A stretch of 64,000 bases of DNA from NCBI RefSeq assembly GCF_000731675.1, contig NZ_JMIT01000002.1, positions 657,456-721,455 on the forward strand, given 5' to 3'. The notes beneath the pieces were generated by a model. The model did not search any database and was not told the origin of the DNA. It was given only the letters and a program-made list of their open reading frames with translations. The position numbers and the translations under genes were made by a program. This DNA comes from Pseudomonas capeferrum (lineage in GTDB: Bacteria > Pseudomonadota > Gammaproteobacteria > Pseudomonadales > Pseudomonadaceae). Below, piece after piece: positions 27,861 through 36,935 of the stretch (position 1 is the stretch's first letter; every line of letters starts with the position of its first letter).

Positions 27861-29312
27861 TCAGCCCTGCACCACGCGCAGCACTTCGGCCAGGCTGGTC
27901 TCGCCACGCGCCAGGCAATCGCTGGCCATGGCTACCAGGCTGCGCCGACGGTCGGCCAGGTAATCCTGCATGGCTTGCTCACTGGCGCCGTCGTACAGCA
28001 GCGCGATCAGGCCGGCGTCCAGCTCGATGAACTCGTACAGGCCCAGGCGCCCGACATAGCCACTGCCCTGGCACTGCTCGCAACCGACGGCGTGGTAACT
28101 GCTGCCCAGCGCACATAGCTCGGGCCACAAGTCACGTTCGGCGGTTTGCAGCGGCTGCGCCACCGCACACTGGCACAGCCGCCGCACCAGGCGCTGCGCC
28201 AGCACACCGCGCAGGCACGACGCGATCAGAAAGGGTTCGATGCCCATGTCACGCAGGCGGGTCACCGCCCCCACCGCACTGTTGGTGTGCAGGGTCGAGA
28301 GCACCAGGTGGCCGGTGAGGCTGGCTTGCACGGCAATCTGCGCGGTTTCCTGGTCACGGATTTCGCCGAGCATGATCACATCCGGGTCCTGGCGCAGGAT
28401 GGCGCGCAGGCCACTGGCAAAGGTCAGCCCGGCGCGTGGGTTGATGGCCGTCTGGCCGATGCCGGCGATGGCGTACTCCACCGGGTCTTCGACGGTGAGG
28501 ATGTTGCGGCTGCCATCGTTGAGGCTGTTGAGGCTGGCGTACAGCGTGGTGGTCTTGCCCGAACCGGTGGGGCCGGTGGACAGCACGATGCCATTGGGCC
28601 GCGCCAGGCAACTGCGCAGGCCGTGCAGCACGGCGGCCGGCATGCCCAGGTTGTCCAGCGCCAGCAGGCTGGCCTGCTTGTCGAGCACACGCATCACCAC
28701 CCGTTCACCGTGAATGCCCGGCAGCGTCGAGACCCGCACATCGACCTCGCGCCCTGCCGCCCGCAAGGTGATGCGGCCATCCTGGGGTTGGCGTTTCTCG
28801 GCGATGTCCAGCCGCGCCATGACCTTGATGCGTGACACCAGCATCGCCGACAGCGCCCGCGGCGGGCGCAGCACCTCGCGCAGGTGGCCGTCGACCCGCA
28901 GGCGCACCACCAGGCTCTGTTCGAAGGTCTCGATATGGATATCCGAGGCACGCAGGCGCAAGGCCTGGCCGAACAGCCCGTTTATCAGGCGGATCACCGG
29001 CGCCTCGTCATCGCTTTCGAGCAAGTCCTCGATACGCGGCATCTCGCTCATCAGGCTGTCCAGGTCGACCTGGTCGCCGATACCTTCGATCAGCGCTGCG
29101 GTGGCCGCATCGCCGCCCTGATACAGCTGTGCCAGTTGTTCGTCGAATGCTGCGGGCTCCAGGTAGGCCAGCGCACTGGGCTGGCCATGCACCCGCAGCA
29201 GCTCCTGCAACACCTCGCTGTCGGCGTCGCGGCGCAGCCACAATTGCCAGCCGCCTTGCGCGGGGGTCATGGCCAGGCCTGCCTGGCGTGCCAGCCGATA
29301 GGGCAGCATCAC
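27861..29312 (-). CDS. gspE: Type II secretion ATPase E
   Basis: 483-residue AAA-type secretion ATPase that powers pseudopilus growth. It has an N-terminal GspL-binding region, Walker [16 protein letters not shown], Asp-box [11 protein letters not shown], Walker [14 protein letters not shown] and His-box [13 protein letters not shown]. The Cys-rich insert near 385-430 (CQC..., [17 protein letters not shown]) is the metal-binding subdomain, with a CxC in place of the usual first CxxC. ATGA overlap with gspD. Confidence 0.95.
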   Translation of the reverse strand: MMLPYRLARQAGLAMTPAQGGWQLWLRRDADSEVLQELLRVHGQPSALAYLEPAAFDEQLAQLYQGGDAATAALIEGIGDQVDLDSLMSEMPRIEDLLESDDEAPVIRLINGLFGQALRLRASDIHIETFEQSLVVRLRVDGHLREVLRPPRALSAMLVSRIKVMARLDIAEKRQPQDGRITLRAAGREVDVRVSTLPGIHGERVVMRVLDKQASLLALDNLGMPAAVLHGLRSCLARPNGIVLSTGPTGSGKTTTLYASLNSLNDGSRNILTVEDPVEYAIAGIGQTAINPRAGLTFASGLRAILRQDPDVIMLGEIRDQETAQIAVQASLTGHLVLSTLHTNSAVGAVTRLRDMGIEPFLIASCLRGVLAQRLVRRLCQCAVAQPLQTAERDLWPELCALGSSYHAVGCEQCQGSGYVGRLGLYEFIELDAGLIALLYDGASEQAMQDYLADRRRSLVAMASDCLARGETSLAEVLRVVQG

Positions 29313-31084
29313 CAGTTACCGCCGTCCAGGCGCGCCCGGCTGGCGGGGAACACCTGCAGCAGCGGCGTGGCGCCTTCAGCACCGGCAAGGTCCGGCAGCT
29401 GCAGCGGGGTGGTCTGCTGCAGGGTGCGGTACTTGCCTTCGCTGAGCCCGGCCAGGCTCGGCCCATCGCGCAGGATGCGCGGGCGAATGAAGACCATCAG
29501 GTTCTGTTTGGTGTTCTTGCTGGCGTCGGAGCGGAACAGGCGGCCCAGGTAGGGGATGTCACCCAGCAGCGGTACGCGCTGGTTGCTGGTACTCAGCTCG
29601 TCGCTGATCAGGCCGCCCAGAATCACCAGGCCGTTGTCTTCGACCATGACCTTGGTCTTGATCTCACGCTTGTTGGTGATCACATCACTGGCAGCGCTGG
29701 AGTCGGCAATCGACGAGACCTCCTGGACGATGTCCAGGCGCACGCTGTTGTCGATGTTGATCTGCGGTTTGATCCGCAGCTTGACCCCGACCTCCTTGCG
29801 CTCGATGGTCTGGTAAGGGTTGGCGTTGTTCTGCGTCACCGAGCCGGTGACGAAGGGCACTTCCTGGCCAACCAGGATCGACGCCTCGGCGTTGTCCAGG
29901 GTCAGCAAGGTTGGCGTGGACAGCAAGTTGAAGCCGCTCTTGCCCTTGAGCGCATTGACCAGCATGGCGAAGTTGAAACCGCCGCCGAAGTGGCCGATGC
30001 CGGCAGTGGCCCCGGCGGTGGCAGACAACAGCTTGCCCAGTGCCTCGGTGTCTTCGCCGGCGGCAGCACCGGCGATGTTGGCGATGTTCACCCCGTTGCT
30101 GCCGAAGTTGACGATACCGGCACCGAACTTCTCGTCGGCGAACAGCCACTGCACACCCAGCTCCTGGGCACTGCTGTCGGACACCTCGGCGATGATCGCC
30201 TCGACCACCACCTGGGCACGGCGGATATCCAGCTGCTCGACGATGGCACGGTAGGCGGCCAGCTCGCTGTCGGGGCCGACCATGACTACAGCGTTGGTGC
30301 CCTCTTCGTATTCCAGGCGAATGCCCGAGCCACCGGGGGCGGCCATCACCGGCCGGTCCTTGGCTTCGCCCTCGGCCACGCCTTCTGCCGGCGCCATGCC
30401 TTCCTGGCTGAGCCCGCGCAGCACCTTGACCACTTCACTGGCCGTGGCGTGCCGCAGGTAGATGACTTGGGTACTGCTGCTGCCCGCCGTCTCGCTGGGG
30501 CGGTCGAGCTGACGCAGCAGGCTGGCGATGCGTTCGAGGTTGCTGCGCCAGTCGGTGACGACCAACTGGTGCGCCGCCGGGTACGGGGTGATCACCCCAA
30601 CCCGTGGGTCGATCAATGGCTTGAGTATGCCAAGCACCTGCTCGGTAGCGGCGTTGCGCACATTGAATACCCGGGTAGCCACGCTGTCGCTGCCTTCGCC
30701 CTGCTGCCCGGCAGGCTCCACCGGCACCGGTTCCAGGCGCGCCGCCTGGTCGGGGACGATCTTCACGCTGCCATTGGGCAGGTCGACGGTGGCGTAGCCC
30801 TGGGCGCGCAGTTGGGCGAGGAAGATGTCATAGATGGCATCGGCGTCGTGCAGGTCGACGGTGCGCACGGTGACCTTGCCCTTGACCCGCGGGTCGACGA
30901 TGAACGTGGTACCGGTGATGCGCGACACGCTGTCGATGAATTCACCCAGCTCGGTGTCGACGAAGTTCACCTCGTACATCGGCGTGCCGTCGTCATCGAA
31001 CACCGGCTCCTCGGCGCTCGCAACCGGCAGGCCCACGGACAAGGCCAGGCTCAGTGCAGCCGCCATGCAGTATTTAACAGGCAT
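29309..31084 (-). CDS. gspD: Type II secretion outer-membrane secretin D
   Basis: 591 residues: a signal peptide (about 1-24), N0 domain ([20 protein letters not shown]), N1-N3 ring domains and the secretin channel ([43 protein letters not shown]). It is at the short end of the GspD range, and I see no long C-terminal S-domain for a pilotin. Lies 3 bp after gspC. Confidence 0.95.
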   Translation of the reverse strand: MPVKYCMAAALSLALSVGLPVASAEEPVFDDDGTPMYEVNFVDTELGEFIDSVSRITGTTFIVDPRVKGKVTVRTVDLHDADAIYDIFLAQLRAQGYATVDLPNGSVKIVPDQAARLEPVPVEPAGQQGEGSDSVATRVFNVRNAATEQVLGILKPLIDPRVGVITPYPAAHQLVVTDWRSNLERIASLLRQLDRPSETAGSSSTQVIYLRHATASEVVKVLRGLSQEGMAPAEGVAEGEAKDRPVMAAPGGSGIRLEYEEGTNAVVMVGPDSELAAYRAIVEQLDIRRAQVVVEAIIAEVSDSSAQELGVQWLFADEKFGAGIVNFGSNGVNIANIAGAAAGEDTEALGKLLSATAGATAGIGHFGGGFNFAMLVNALKGKSGFNLLSTPTLLTLDNAEASILVGQEVPFVTGSVTQNNANPYQTIERKEVGVKLRIKPQINIDNSVRLDIVQEVSSIADSSAASDVITNKREIKTKVMVEDNGLVILGGLISDELSTSNQRVPLLGDIPYLGRLFRSDASKNTKQNLMVFIRPRILRDGPSLAGLSEGKYRTLQQTTPLQLPDLAGAEGATPLLQVFPASRARLDGGNW

Positions 31085-31087
31085 CGT

Positions 31088-31513
31088 TCATCCTTGCCGC
31101 TTGAGGCCGGTCACGGCGGGGCGTGGCGGCCAGGGCAGGCGTTCACGCCGCCCCTGGTTATTGAAAATCAGGCCATCGCTGTCGATGTCCTGCAGCACGA
31201 TCCCCGGTGCCAGGCGCTGGCCGCGGGCCAGGGTGCGCACCTGTTGTTCGTAGCGCAGCACCACCACGCTGGCCGACAACGGCTGGGCCTTGAGGCCACC
31301 GAGGTAGTGCAAGGGCAAACGGGTGATGACGATCGCGCCGTCGTCAACGTGTGCCTGCCAGTGGCCGACCATCAACCCCGGCAGTTGCGTCTCGGTGGCC
31401 GGCGAGCGGCTGGCCGGTTGTGGCTGGCGGCCCAGTTGCAACACGCACTGTGCAGCGAGCCAGCCGGCCAGGGTCAGGCAGCCACCAGTGATCAGCCGCG
31501 AAGCGAAGCTCAC
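31088..31513 (-). CDS. gspC: Short type II secretion protein C (XcpP-like, no PDZ)
   Basis: 141 residues starting from GTG at 31513, which overlaps the stop codon of the upstream gene (GTGA). One N-terminal membrane helix (LITGGCLTLAGWLAAQCVL) precedes a periplasmic homology region (HYLGGLKAQPLSASVVVLRY... APGIVLQDIDSDGLIFNNQG), which in GspC proteins contacts GspD. The C-terminal PDZ or coiled-coil domain normally used for substrate selection is missing. Call based on gene order, topology and HR-like pattern; sequence similarity is modest. Confidence 0.75.
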   Translation of the reverse strand: MSFASRLITGGCLTLAGWLAAQCVLQLGRQPQPASRSPATETQLPGLMVGHWQAHVDDGAIVITRLPLHYLGGLKAQPLSASVVVLRYEQQVRTLARGQRLAPGIVLQDIDSDGLIFNNQGRRERLPWPPRPAVTGLKRQG

Positions 31514-33162
31514 GAAGCCATCTGCCGGGGGTGCCAGCCTGGGTGGCCCTGCACATAGCGCACTTCGGGCCATTGCAGCGCTGTCAGTTGCCAGTCAGGC
31601 GCCTGCCGTGCCAGCCAGGCCTCTACCCGCTGCCAGAGCGGCTCGCCGGCCTGCGACGCGAACTGCAGGCCAAACGTGCGGCACAACCCCTCGCTCGGCT
31701 GCAGGCCGCTGATGCGTTTGCCCTGGGGGCTGTAGCTGACTTGCCAGGCCTGGCCCTGCCAGCGCGGCAGGTCCTGGCTGTTGTCCAGCAGCAACGGGTC
31801 GCCAAACAGCTGTTCCGCGGCATTTTCCAGCACTTGCTCGACCTGCCGGGCCGGAGCCTCGACCACCGGGGCCGGGTAACCGCCGGTCAGGCTGATCAGG
31901 TGCTCACGGGTAATCGCTGTACCTGCCGCCAACGGGCAGTCGTAACGCAGGCCCGGCAGCAACACCGGCAGGCTGCCGTCATCGGCCAAAGCCTGATGCA
32001 GCAGGCGGTCCCAGCTGCCGCCACGGGTGTCGCGCCGCCACAGCGCCTGGGGCGCGCGGGCCAGCGGTTGATCGAGCCACGCCGCGTGGCCGGCGCGCTG
32101 TTGGTTCAACTGCGCCTGCAATTGCCCGGCACGCACCTGCGCTGCCGGTGAAAGCGTCTGTTCGAACGTCGGGAAGAAGCGCCCCTCGAACTGCCATTGC
32201 CCCGCCACCTGCTGGCAGCGCAAGCGAAACGCACCGCTGCCCCGGCAGCCGGCGAACAGCACCGGCACGCGGCGACCGCTGGCCTGGGTGGCCTGCACCG
32301 GTGTTGGCCACAGGTCCTGGCCACGCGCGCACAGCAACAGGTCGATGGCCGGCAGCCGTTCAGCCAGCCACAGCCCCGGCCCGGTACCGACATCGGCCAG
32401 GGCCACCACCAGGTCGGCCTCGCGCCGGGCCTGTTGGAAAACCGGCAGCAAGGCCTGATACCACTGTTTGAGGGAGGCTTTCTGGTCTTGCGCGTAAGGG
32501 TCGGTGACACCGACCACGGCAATGCGCGCGCCGCCCCGTTCGAACAGCTGCAGGGGTTCGAGCCCAAGGGCCTGGCGTTGTTCGTCAGCGAGCCCGGCGC
32601 CAAGCGTAGTGGCAGACGCCTGGCGGTAGAGTGCTGCGCTGCGTTGTGGCCAGAGCACGCGCTCGTCACTGCTGACCCGCGCTTCGCTGCCCAGCAGTTG
32701 GCTGCCTTGCACGCCACTTTCACCCTGGGTCAGGTAGGCCAGGCCGCTGCCATTCCAGCCTTGGCCGTTCTCCAGGGTCAGGCTGTTGCCTGCACCGGCC
32801 TCGCCACGCAGTTGCTCCAGCAATGCGCCGAGTACGGCATAGCCACCCAGGTTGGCCTCGTCGGCCCGGCCGGCATCGAGCAGTGGCGCCAGCTGCGGAA
32901 ACGCGATGCTGGCGCTGGCACCGGTCATCCACGGCGCACGCCCGAGGTGGCTGACCGGCCCCAGGCGCGTCGCCGGGACCACAGCCCGGCCGGGTTGGCG
33001 GGCATCGAGGGTGTCGGCGACATAGAGCAAGTCCAGGCGGGCATTGCCACCGCGCGGCCCCGGCAAGGCGGAACAGGCGCCGAGCAACGGTGCCAAGGCA
33101 CCGACACCCATCCAACTGATCACTTCGCGCCTGTTAACACTGCTTGCCATCGAACCCGCCAT
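31510..33162 (-). CDS. SoxB/5-nucleotidase-like exported protein lacking metal ligands
   Basis: 550 residues. N-terminal Tat-type signal (RR at 11-12, hydrophobic stretch, LLGAC with Cys30, a possible lipobox). The rest follows the SoxB/UshA layout: LDLLYVAD at the first strand, GVTDPY in the middle and a C-terminal nucleotidase-type domain (ITREHLISLTGGYPAPVVE). The residues that bind the two metals in active members are changed: the first Asp-x-His site reads VADTLDARQ, the GGD site reads ENGQGWNGSG (131-140) and the GHTHD site reads CARGQDLW (278-285). It is therefore probably not a hydrolase. First gene of the T2SS operon, preceded by a PhoB-box-like array, so a role in phosphate-limited secretion is inferred. 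Confidence 0.75.
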   Translation of the reverse strand: MAGSMASSVNRREVISWMGVGALAPLLGACSALPGPRGGNARLDLLYVADTLDARQPGRAVVPATRLGPVSHLGRAPWMTGASASIAFPQLAPLLDAGRADEANLGGYAVLGALLEQLRGEAGAGNSLTLENGQGWNGSGLAYLTQGESGVQGSQLLGSEARVSSDERVLWPQRSAALYRQASATTLGAGLADEQRQALGLEPLQLFERGGARIAVVGVTDPYAQDQKASLKQWYQALLPVFQQARREADLVVALADVGTGPGLWLAERLPAIDLLLCARGQDLWPTPVQATQASGRRVPVLFAGCRGSGAFRLRCQQVAGQWQFEGRFFPTFEQTLSPAAQVRAGQLQAQLNQQRAGHAAWLDQPLARAPQALWRRDTRGGSWDRLLHQALADDGSLPVLLPGLRYDCPLAAGTAITREHLISLTGGYPAPVVEAPARQVEQVLENAAEQLFGDPLLLDNSQDLPRWQGQAWQVSYSPQGKRISGLQPSEGLCRTFGLQFASQAGEPLWQRVEAWLARQAPDWQLTALQWPEVRYVQGHPGWHPRQMAS

Positions 33163-33205
33163 CCTTATCCACGTTCACGTTGGGCCCGGATGTTGCGGCG
33201 TTCGC

Positions 33206-33234
33206 ATGACAGTTTGATGGCAGAAATCCGACAG
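33206..33234 (-). promoter_or_regulatory. Triple PhoB-box-like array for the T2SS operon
   Basis: Read on the minus strand, three heptamers CTGTCGG (33228-33234), CTGCCAT (33217-33223) and CTGTCAT (33206-33212) are separated by exactly 4 bp, matching the known Pho box layout of 7-bp direct repeats with 11-bp period (consensus CTGTCAT). It lies 44 bp upstream of the SoxB-like start codon. Confidence 0.75.
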
Positions 33235-33249
33235 CAATTCCAAATTGAT

Positions 33250-33289
33250 CTGTCGGACACATATCTAAGAACCGACAGTTTTAAGCAGT
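33250..33289. promoter_or_regulatory. Further heptamers in phase with the Pho array (phoX side)
   Basis: CTGTCGG at 33250-33256 (plus strand) and its complement at 33272-33278 continue the same 11-bp grid as the array at 33206-33234. The in-between positions (33261, 33283) match poorly. It could be the PhoB site for phoX, whose ATG is at 33375, but the match is weaker than on the other side. Confidence 0.45.
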
Positions 33290-33374
33290 CGTTAACATTT
33301 CTGCCAAGGAATCATCACACTTGCGCTCTAAAGTCGCGGTTTCCTTCAACTCAGCCAAACATAAGGACACCCTG

Positions 33375-35450
33375 ATGAGTCGAGATACCGGCGACAACCT
33401 GGACCGGAACCACAGCGGCAATATGCCGATGGCCAACGTCATGGACGCCTACCTCAGCCGCCGCAGCATCATGCGTGGCAGCCTGGGCGCCGCCATCGCC
33501 ATGATCGCCGGTACCGGCCTGACAGGCTGCTTCGACGGTGGTGGTTCCGATCACGATGATCCTGTCACCGAGCCACCGGTGACGGAGCCACCTGTTACCG
33601 AACCGGAAGTCCCGAAATTGGCACTGGGCTTCCAGTCCATCCCAGGTTCGCGCACCGATGCCTGTGTCGTCGCCGCAGGCTACAGCGCCTACGTGCTGGC
33701 GCCCTGGGGCACTCCGCTGAACAGCAATGCCAGCCCGTGGAAGTCCGATGGCAGCAACACCTCGGCCGACCAGGCCAATGCCATGGGCATGCACCACGAC
33801 GGCATGCACTTCTTCCCGATCAATGGCAGTTCCGAAGACGGCCTGCTGGCGATCAACTTCGAGTACATCGATGCTGCCGCCTTGCACCCGGCTGGCCCCA
33901 CCCTAGATGCCAACGGCAAGCGCCCGGCCGAAGAGATCCGCAAAGAGATCAACGCCCACGGCGCTGGCGTGGTGCGCCTGCAGAAGGTCAGCGGGCGCTG
34001 GCAGGTGGTCGACAACGACCCGCTGAACCGCCGCTTCACCACCGCCTCGCGCATGGAAATCACTGGCCCGCTGCGCGGCACCGACCACGTCAAGACCAAG
34101 TACTCCAGCGCCGGCACCCACTGCCGCGGCACCAACAACAACTGCGGCAACGGCTACACCCCATGGGGCACCTACCTGACCTGTGAAGAGAACTGGCCGG
34201 GCATCTTCGTCAACAAGGGCACCCGCCCCGAAGACCAGCGCCGCATCGGCGTGGGCACCTCCAGCGGCCAGTACAAATGGGAAAGCGCTGCCGGTGACAG
34301 CACCGAAGTGGCCGACGAATTCACCCGTTTCGACGTCACCGTCAAAGGCGCCAGCGCCACCGACGACTACCGCAACGAAGCCAGCACCTACGGCTACATC
34401 GTCGAAATCGACCCGTACAACAGCGCCACCCTGGCGACTAAGCGGACGGCGCTGGGGCGCTTCCGTCACGAAGGCTGCTGCCCGGGCCTGCCGGTGGCCG
34501 GCAAGCCGCTGGTGTGGTACATGGGCGACGACTCGAACAACGAGTACCTGTACAAGTTCGTCTCCACCGCCGTGTGGGACGCCGCCGACGCAAGCCCAGC
34601 CGACCGCCTGGCCACCGGGGCCAAGTACATGGACCAGGGCAAGCTCTACGTGGCCCGCTTCAATGCCGACGGCACAGGCGTGTGGCTGCTGCTCGACGTG
34701 GCCACTGCCACCACCGGCGGCAGCACCCTTGGCGCGCTGTACGGTGACCTGCCGGGTATCATCCTCAACACTCGCGGTGCGGGCGATGCCGTGGGCGCGA
34801 CCCCGATGGACCGCCCGGAATGGACCACAGTCAACCCGCTCAATGGCGATGTCTACCTGACCCTGACCAACAACAGCGCGCGCACCCCGGAAAAAGTCGA
34901 CGCCGCCAACCCGCGTGGCCCGAACCGTCACGGCCACATCATCCGCTGGCACGACAGCGACGATCAGCTGAGCTTCACCTGGGACATTTTCGTGTTTGGC
35001 GCCAACGCTGCCGGCACCGCCGACATCAACCGCTCCGGGCTGACCGAGCTGAACCAGTTCGCCAGCCCCGATGGCATGAGTTTCGATAGCCGTGGCGTGT
35101 TGTGGTTCGAGACCGACAACGGTGAGAGCACCCTGACCGATTACACCAACGACCAGTTGCTGGCGGTGATCCCGACGGACCTGGTGGATGCCACGGGCAA
35201 ACAGGTGCCAGTCAACGCGCAGAACCAGGTGGACCTGCGGCGTTTCTTCGTTGGGCCGAACGGCTGCGAGGTGACGGGGATTGCCTTCAGCCCGGACAAC
35301 AAATCGATGTTCGTGAACATCCAGCATCCGGAGAACTGGCCGTATACCGACAAGGCTACCGATGCTACCCCGGCAGGCGCTACGGTAAGGCCGCGGGCTT
35401 CGACGGTGGTGATTCAGCGTGATGATGGCGGGGAGATCGGCACCGCCTGA
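33375..35450 (+). CDS. PhoX-family alkaline phosphatase, Tat-exported
   Basis: 691 residues. The start at 33375 has AAGGA upstream. An unusually long n-region precedes the Tat motif SRRSIMR (RR at 29-30), the h-region and LTGC (Cys52, a possible lipobox), then a Pro-Val-Thr-Glu repeat linker (about 63-80). The body matches PhoX (DUF839): LTCEENW, GRFRHEGC, RPEWTTVNPLNGDVYLTLTN and VLWFETDNGEST. PhoX enzymes use calcium and iron to hydrolyse phosphomonoesters. It diverges from the T2SS operon and PhoB-like sites lie between. I recall reports that the Xcp system of P. putida secretes phosphatases; this is a likely substrate. Confidence 0.92.
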   Translation: MSRDTGDNLDRNHSGNMPMANVMDAYLSRRSIMRGSLGAAIAMIAGTGLTGCFDGGGSDHDDPVTEPPVTEPPVTEPEVPKLALGFQSIPGSRTDACVVAAGYSAYVLAPWGTPLNSNASPWKSDGSNTSADQANAMGMHHDGMHFFPINGSSEDGLLAINFEYIDAAALHPAGPTLDANGKRPAEEIRKEINAHGAGVVRLQKVSGRWQVVDNDPLNRRFTTASRMEITGPLRGTDHVKTKYSSAGTHCRGTNNNCGNGYTPWGTYLTCEENWPGIFVNKGTRPEDQRRIGVGTSSGQYKWESAAGDSTEVADEFTRFDVTVKGASATDDYRNEASTYGYIVEIDPYNSATLATKRTALGRFRHEGCCPGLPVAGKPLVWYMGDDSNNEYLYKFVSTAVWDAADASPADRLATGAKYMDQGKLYVARFNADGTGVWLLLDVATATTGGSTLGALYGDLPGIILNTRGAGDAVGATPMDRPEWTTVNPLNGDVYLTLTNNSARTPEKVDAANPRGPNRHGHIIRWHDSDDQLSFTWDIFVFGANAAGTADINRSGLTELNQFASPDGMSFDSRGVLWFETDNGESTLTDYTNDQLLAVIPTDLVDATGKQVPVNAQNQVDLRRFFVGPNGCEVTGIAFSPDNKSMFVNIQHPENWPYTDKATDATPAGATVRPRASTVVIQRDDGGEIGTA

Positions 35451-35485
35451 CCGGGAGCTGGTCAGTCAGCCTTGCGCCGGCTGTA

Positions 35486-35582
35486 CCGGCCCTTTCGCGG
35501 GCAAGCCCGCTCCTACAGGTACCCCACTGCTCTTGAAACCAGTGGGGTACCTGAGGGAGCGGGCTTGCCCGCGAAGAGGCCG
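35486..35582. repeat. REP pair (BIME) with internal 13-bp hairpin
   Basis: Two P. putida-type REP units in opposite orientation (35486-35516 and 35553-35582, each with the core CGGGCAAGCCCG or its complement) flank a separate perfect 13-bp inverted repeat (35517-35529 / 35540-35552). It lies between the convergent ends of phoX and gspK and could end both transcripts. Confidence 0.85.
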
Positions 35583-35589
35583 CCAAGGT

Positions 35590-36555
35590 TCACCAGAGTA
35601 TCGGCTCCCGGCTACGCACCCGCACCTGCTGCGCCGGCACGCGTGCGTGCCACTGCACCACCCCCAGCGCCTCGACCTGAAACGCGCTGCGCATCACCCG
35701 CCCATCTTCCTCGAACGACAGCTGCAACACAAAGTGCCCACTGTTGAGCAGCAACCCTTCGCTCAACCGTTCGAACGTCTCGTCATCCACCGCCCCCAAC
35801 GCCTGGCGCAGCGCCGCCGCATCCACATAGCCTGACGCCGGCCGGCCACTGACGATGCGGCTGAGCAGCGAACGCGGATACCGCCCCTCATACAGGGCAT
35901 CGAGCAACGGCAGATGCTCCAACCCCAGGGCATTGGCGTTCAAACGCCAGCCCGTGGTCTGCGGCAGGGCGCACAGCATCGGGTAGCGGCGCTGGCGCGT
36001 GGCGTCCGGCTCCAGCAGCAGGTTCAGCTCGCTGGTGTCGAGCATCGCTTGATTGGCTGCCAGGCGTGGGGGTTGCTGGCGCAGGTACTGGGCACTCTCG
36101 GCCCCCTGCAAACGCGCATCGCTGTCACTGTCGAGCCAGTCGGCCAGGCCGTCGACCAGGCGCTCGGCCGCCATGTCATCGCCCAGCAGGCGGCGCAACT
36201 GGCGCTCGGCACGTTCACCGTCGGCACCGAGCAAAGCGTTGACGTTGAAGCAGGCGTGCTGGTCGCGTACCCGTAATTGCGCCTGGCCTGCGCCAAAGTC
36301 GTAGTTCAGCGGCTGCCCACGCAACGCCTGCCAGAACAACGGGCTAAGCCGCCAGGCCGGGTCGCGCAGCGCCTGCTCGGCATAGGCCAGGCCGGCCTGT
36401 TCCATCGCCCGCACCTGCACCCGCTGGTGCAACAGGCGCACTTCATCGACCTGGCGCCGGCCATCCTCCACCAGCCAGGCCATACCTGCCGCGAGCATCG
36501 CCAACACCACCATTACCATCAGCAGGGCCGCGCCCTGCTGTCGTCTGCCGCCCAT
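35590..36555 (-). CDS. gspK: Type II secretion minor pseudopilin K
   Basis: 321 residues. Prepilin-like signal RRQQGAALLMVMVVLAMLA in which the usual Glu at +5 is absent, as is known for GspK. The large C-terminal domain includes LADWLDSDSDARLQGAESAQY, the alpha-domain insert, and calcium-site-type acidic residues. The start at 36555 sits just before the signal with a GAGAGG motif upstream. It is separated from the other gsp genes by phoX and the SoxB-like gene, and diverges from tatA. Confidence 0.92.
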   Translation of the reverse strand: MGGRRQQGAALLMVMVVLAMLAAGMAWLVEDGRRQVDEVRLLHQRVQVRAMEQAGLAYAEQALRDPAWRLSPLFWQALRGQPLNYDFGAGQAQLRVRDQHACFNVNALLGADGERAERQLRRLLGDDMAAERLVDGLADWLDSDSDARLQGAESAQYLRQQPPRLAANQAMLDTSELNLLLEPDATRQRRYPMLCALPQTTGWRLNANALGLEHLPLLDALYEGRYPRSLLSRIVSGRPASGYVDAAALRQALGAVDDETFERLSEGLLLNSGHFVLQLSFEEDGRVMRSAFQVEALGVVQWHARVPAQQVRVRSREPILW

Positions 36556-36630
36556 CCGCGTGCGCCTCTCATGGCCCGTAAAAGCGCCAGTCAACACGCC
36601 AGTTGTTGCAGGTAGATGGCAATCGCCCTT

Positions 36631-36648
36631 CCGTCATGTTCGCGTCAT
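36631..36648 (+). promoter_or_regulatory. Candidate Pho box upstream of tatABC
   Basis: CCGTCAT (36631-36637) and GCGTCAT (36642-36648) lie 4 bp apart, the Pho box spacing, with 6 of 7 and 5 of 7 matches to CTGTCAT. The tatA ATG is 54 bp downstream. It matches the idea that the local Tat operon is induced with phoX. Confidence 0.55.
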
Positions 36649-36701
36649 CTACGCGAGGCAGGATTACCCTTCCTTTTCATGGCCTTACAGGAGTGGTCGC
36701 A

Positions 36702-36935
36702 ATGGGTGGCATTGGCATCTGGCAACTGGTGATCGTACTGATGATCGTATTCCTGCTGTTTGGTACCAAGCGCCTCAAGGGCTTGGGCAGCGATGTTGGC
36801 GAGGCCATACAAGGGTTTCGCAAGTCCATGGGCGGTGACAACGAAGCCAACCCATCCGGCCCGGCTCAGGTGCAGCAGCAGGCACCGCTGGCCGGCCAGG
36901 CTACGGCGCAGTCGCAAACGGACCGTCAGGCCTGA
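36702..36935 (+). CDS. tatA: Sec-independent translocase subunit TatA
   Basis: 77 residues: one N-terminal membrane helix ([16 protein letters not shown]) followed by the amphipathic helix ([22 protein letters not shown]) and a polar tail. The ATG at 36702 has CAGGAG upstream. TatA polymerises to form the transport pore for folded proteins such as PhoX. First gene of a tight tatABC operon. The pseudomonad housekeeping tat genes are, as I recall, elsewhere in the genome, so this would be a second set. Confidence 0.93.
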   Translation: MGGIGIWQLVIVLMIVFLLFGTKRLKGLGSDVGEAIQGFRKSMGGDNEANPSGPAQVQQQAPLAGQATAQSQTDRQA

